From IMG/VR virus record IMGVR_UViG_3300020469_000011, positions 62,001 to 126,000 of that record: 64,000 nucleotides of DNA. One strand, given 5' to 3'. Of this stretch, positions 63,112 through 64,000 are shown piece by piece. The notes below the pieces were generated by a model. The model searched no databases. It worked only from the letters and a program-made list of their open reading frames with translations, and was not told the origin of the DNA. This stretch comes from a virus. The translations under genes were made by a program, and so were the position numbers. Numbering within the stretch: the first letter of the stretch is position 1; every line of letters begins with the position of its first letter.

Positions 63112-64000
63112 TTATTTTTTAGTTGAATTTTTTCTGCATCAGAAAGTTGATTGTTTTTATCTAATACACTTACAAGTGCGTTTGATACCTTTGCTGAGAG
63201 TCTATTTGTATGAACAAGATCAAGTATACGGTTCTTTAACATTCTTATAGCTCTATCATCTCTCAAACTCTGAAGAGTTTTTGAACCTTTTGACTTAGTT
63301 TCACCTGTGAATACTTTATCAAAGATTGCTGGAAAAGCCTCTTGAACTTCTGCAGGTATCTTATATTGTTTCTTTGACTCAATAGGTATATCATAATTTG
63401 TTAACATGTGAACATTGATTGGCTCATCTTTAATCACATCAATAATAGTTTTTGAACTTGGATTTAAATGAAGAATTGCTGAAAGATTTTGCGGTCTTCT
63501 TTGAACTAAGTTGTTCAAGTCCTCTTGAGAAAATTTGATTTCAGAATGATTGATTAAAAAATCACGAACTTCTTTTGGACTGATATTTCTGGCAAGAGAA
63601 AGCATGAGTGATTTATGGTCAACATCAATCATTTGGTCATAATAGTCTAAGTCTTTGTCCAATATTTCTTTTTCAACAATCGGTGGTAACTTTTGTGTCA
63701 TCTTCTTCTTGTCAAGTAATGTCTTCTTATCCTTATCTTTTTTTGTCAGTATACGAACAAGGTCAGGATATTTTTCACGGGGTATCTCACTGATGTTCTT
63801 ACCTCTGCGAATATGAGTTTCTAACTCACCTTCTCTCTTTGCAAATTTTGTTGAACTATGTTTCTTATTATATTCTACATCTTTATTCGGAATAATTTTA
63901 ACAACCTTATAACCTTTGCGACTAAAAAACACGGCTTGTCTTGGTTCATTTTCATGAACTACACCTAATCCAGGATCTTCAACAAGGTCATAATAGAATT
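63108..64000 (-). CDS. Unrecognised protein, start beyond the right edge
   Basis: The frame is open to the window edge, and the codons before the GTG at 63932 (a VEDPGLGVVHENEPRQA segment) read as protein-like, so the true start probably lies outside. The visible part is Lys-rich and helical. It ends 4 nt into the downstream 332-aa gene, giving ATGA coupling. No domain recognised. Confidence 0.65.
   Translation of the reverse strand, partial: FYYDLVEDPGLGVVHENEPRQAVFFSRKGYKVVKIIPNKDVEYNKKHSSTKFAKREGELETHIRRGKNISEIPREKYPDLVRILTKKDKDKKTLLDKKKMTQKLPPIVEKEILDKDLDYYDQMIDVDHKSLMLSLARNISPKEVRDFLINHSEIKFSQEDLNNLVQRRPQNLSAILHLNPSSKTIIDVIKDEPINVHMLTNYDIPIESKKQYKIPAEVQEAFPAIFDKVFTGETKSKGSKTLQSLRDDRAIRMLKNRILDLVHTNRLSAKVSNALVSVLDKNNQLSDAEKIQLKNK

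Noticed and set aside
1-64000. CRISPR arrays, insertion sequences, integrase or attachment sites
   Set aside because: No regularly spaced direct DNA repeats with unique spacers, no transposase and no integrase motifs were seen; the only periodic array is the in-frame protein repeat at 540-2560.

Overview
This 64 kb window is part of the genome of a strongly AT-rich, T4-like contractile-tailed bacteriophage (myovirus). Diagnostic genes are the T4 baseplate set (gp4, gp5, gp6, gp25, gp27, gp53 and a gp48/gp54 pair), the T4 replication and recombination set (gp43 polymerase, UvsX, gp41 helicase, gp61 primase) and T4-type late promoters (TATAAATA). ThyX, NrdA/NrdB, an Hsp20 chaperone and very low GC content resemble marine T4-like phages of cyanobacteria and SAR11-type alphaproteobacteria. 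The host cannot be read from the sequence; a SAR11-like marine host is an inference.

Layout. (A) 1-27132, minus strand: a late virion block transcribed leftward. It runs from the gp48/gp54-like tube-cap proteins through gp53, the gp27-like hub and the gp5 spike, then five large unrecognised virion proteins and one small coiled-coil gene, then gp25 and gp6. It ends in a giant protein that is still open at the left edge (at least 2558 codons) and carries a roughly 93-97 residue tandem repeat. (B) 27144-38407, plus strand: gp4, a superfamily 2 helicase with its own promoter, then a run of proteins with leaders resembling T4 capsid-targeting sequences. These include a polymerase-beta-type nucleotidyltransferase and a ligase/adenylyltransferase fusion. 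After one minus-strand gene come three tandem tail-collar fibre proteins and two likely fibre-assembly chaperones. (C) 38409-44973: Hsp20 with a complex leader, two tRNAs, small membrane proteins, a RuvC-like nuclease, ThyX, a DNA methyltransferase and a complete GMP synthase. (D) 45043-59918: polymerase, UvsX, gp41, a degenerate phosphoesterase, an acidic prohead-core-like protein, structural proteins, a Nudix hydrolase, primase, NrdA and a glutaredoxin-NrdB fusion. (E) 59915-64000, minus strand: exported and membrane proteins, a stand-alone class II tRNA-synthetase-like enzyme, a lipoprotein and two larger unknowns, one running off the right edge.

How it fits together. Regions C and D supply replication enzymes and nucleotides (NrdA/B, ThyX, GuaA, Nudix), with several near-consensus sigma-70 promoters for early expression by host polymerase. 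Virion genes carry T4-like late promoters. The least conventional content is the set of proteins with capsid-targeting-like N-termini, several of them apparent enzymes, which may be packaged in the head and injected. No CRISPR array, insertion sequence or integrase was seen, and no gene-free stretch exceeds 300 bases.
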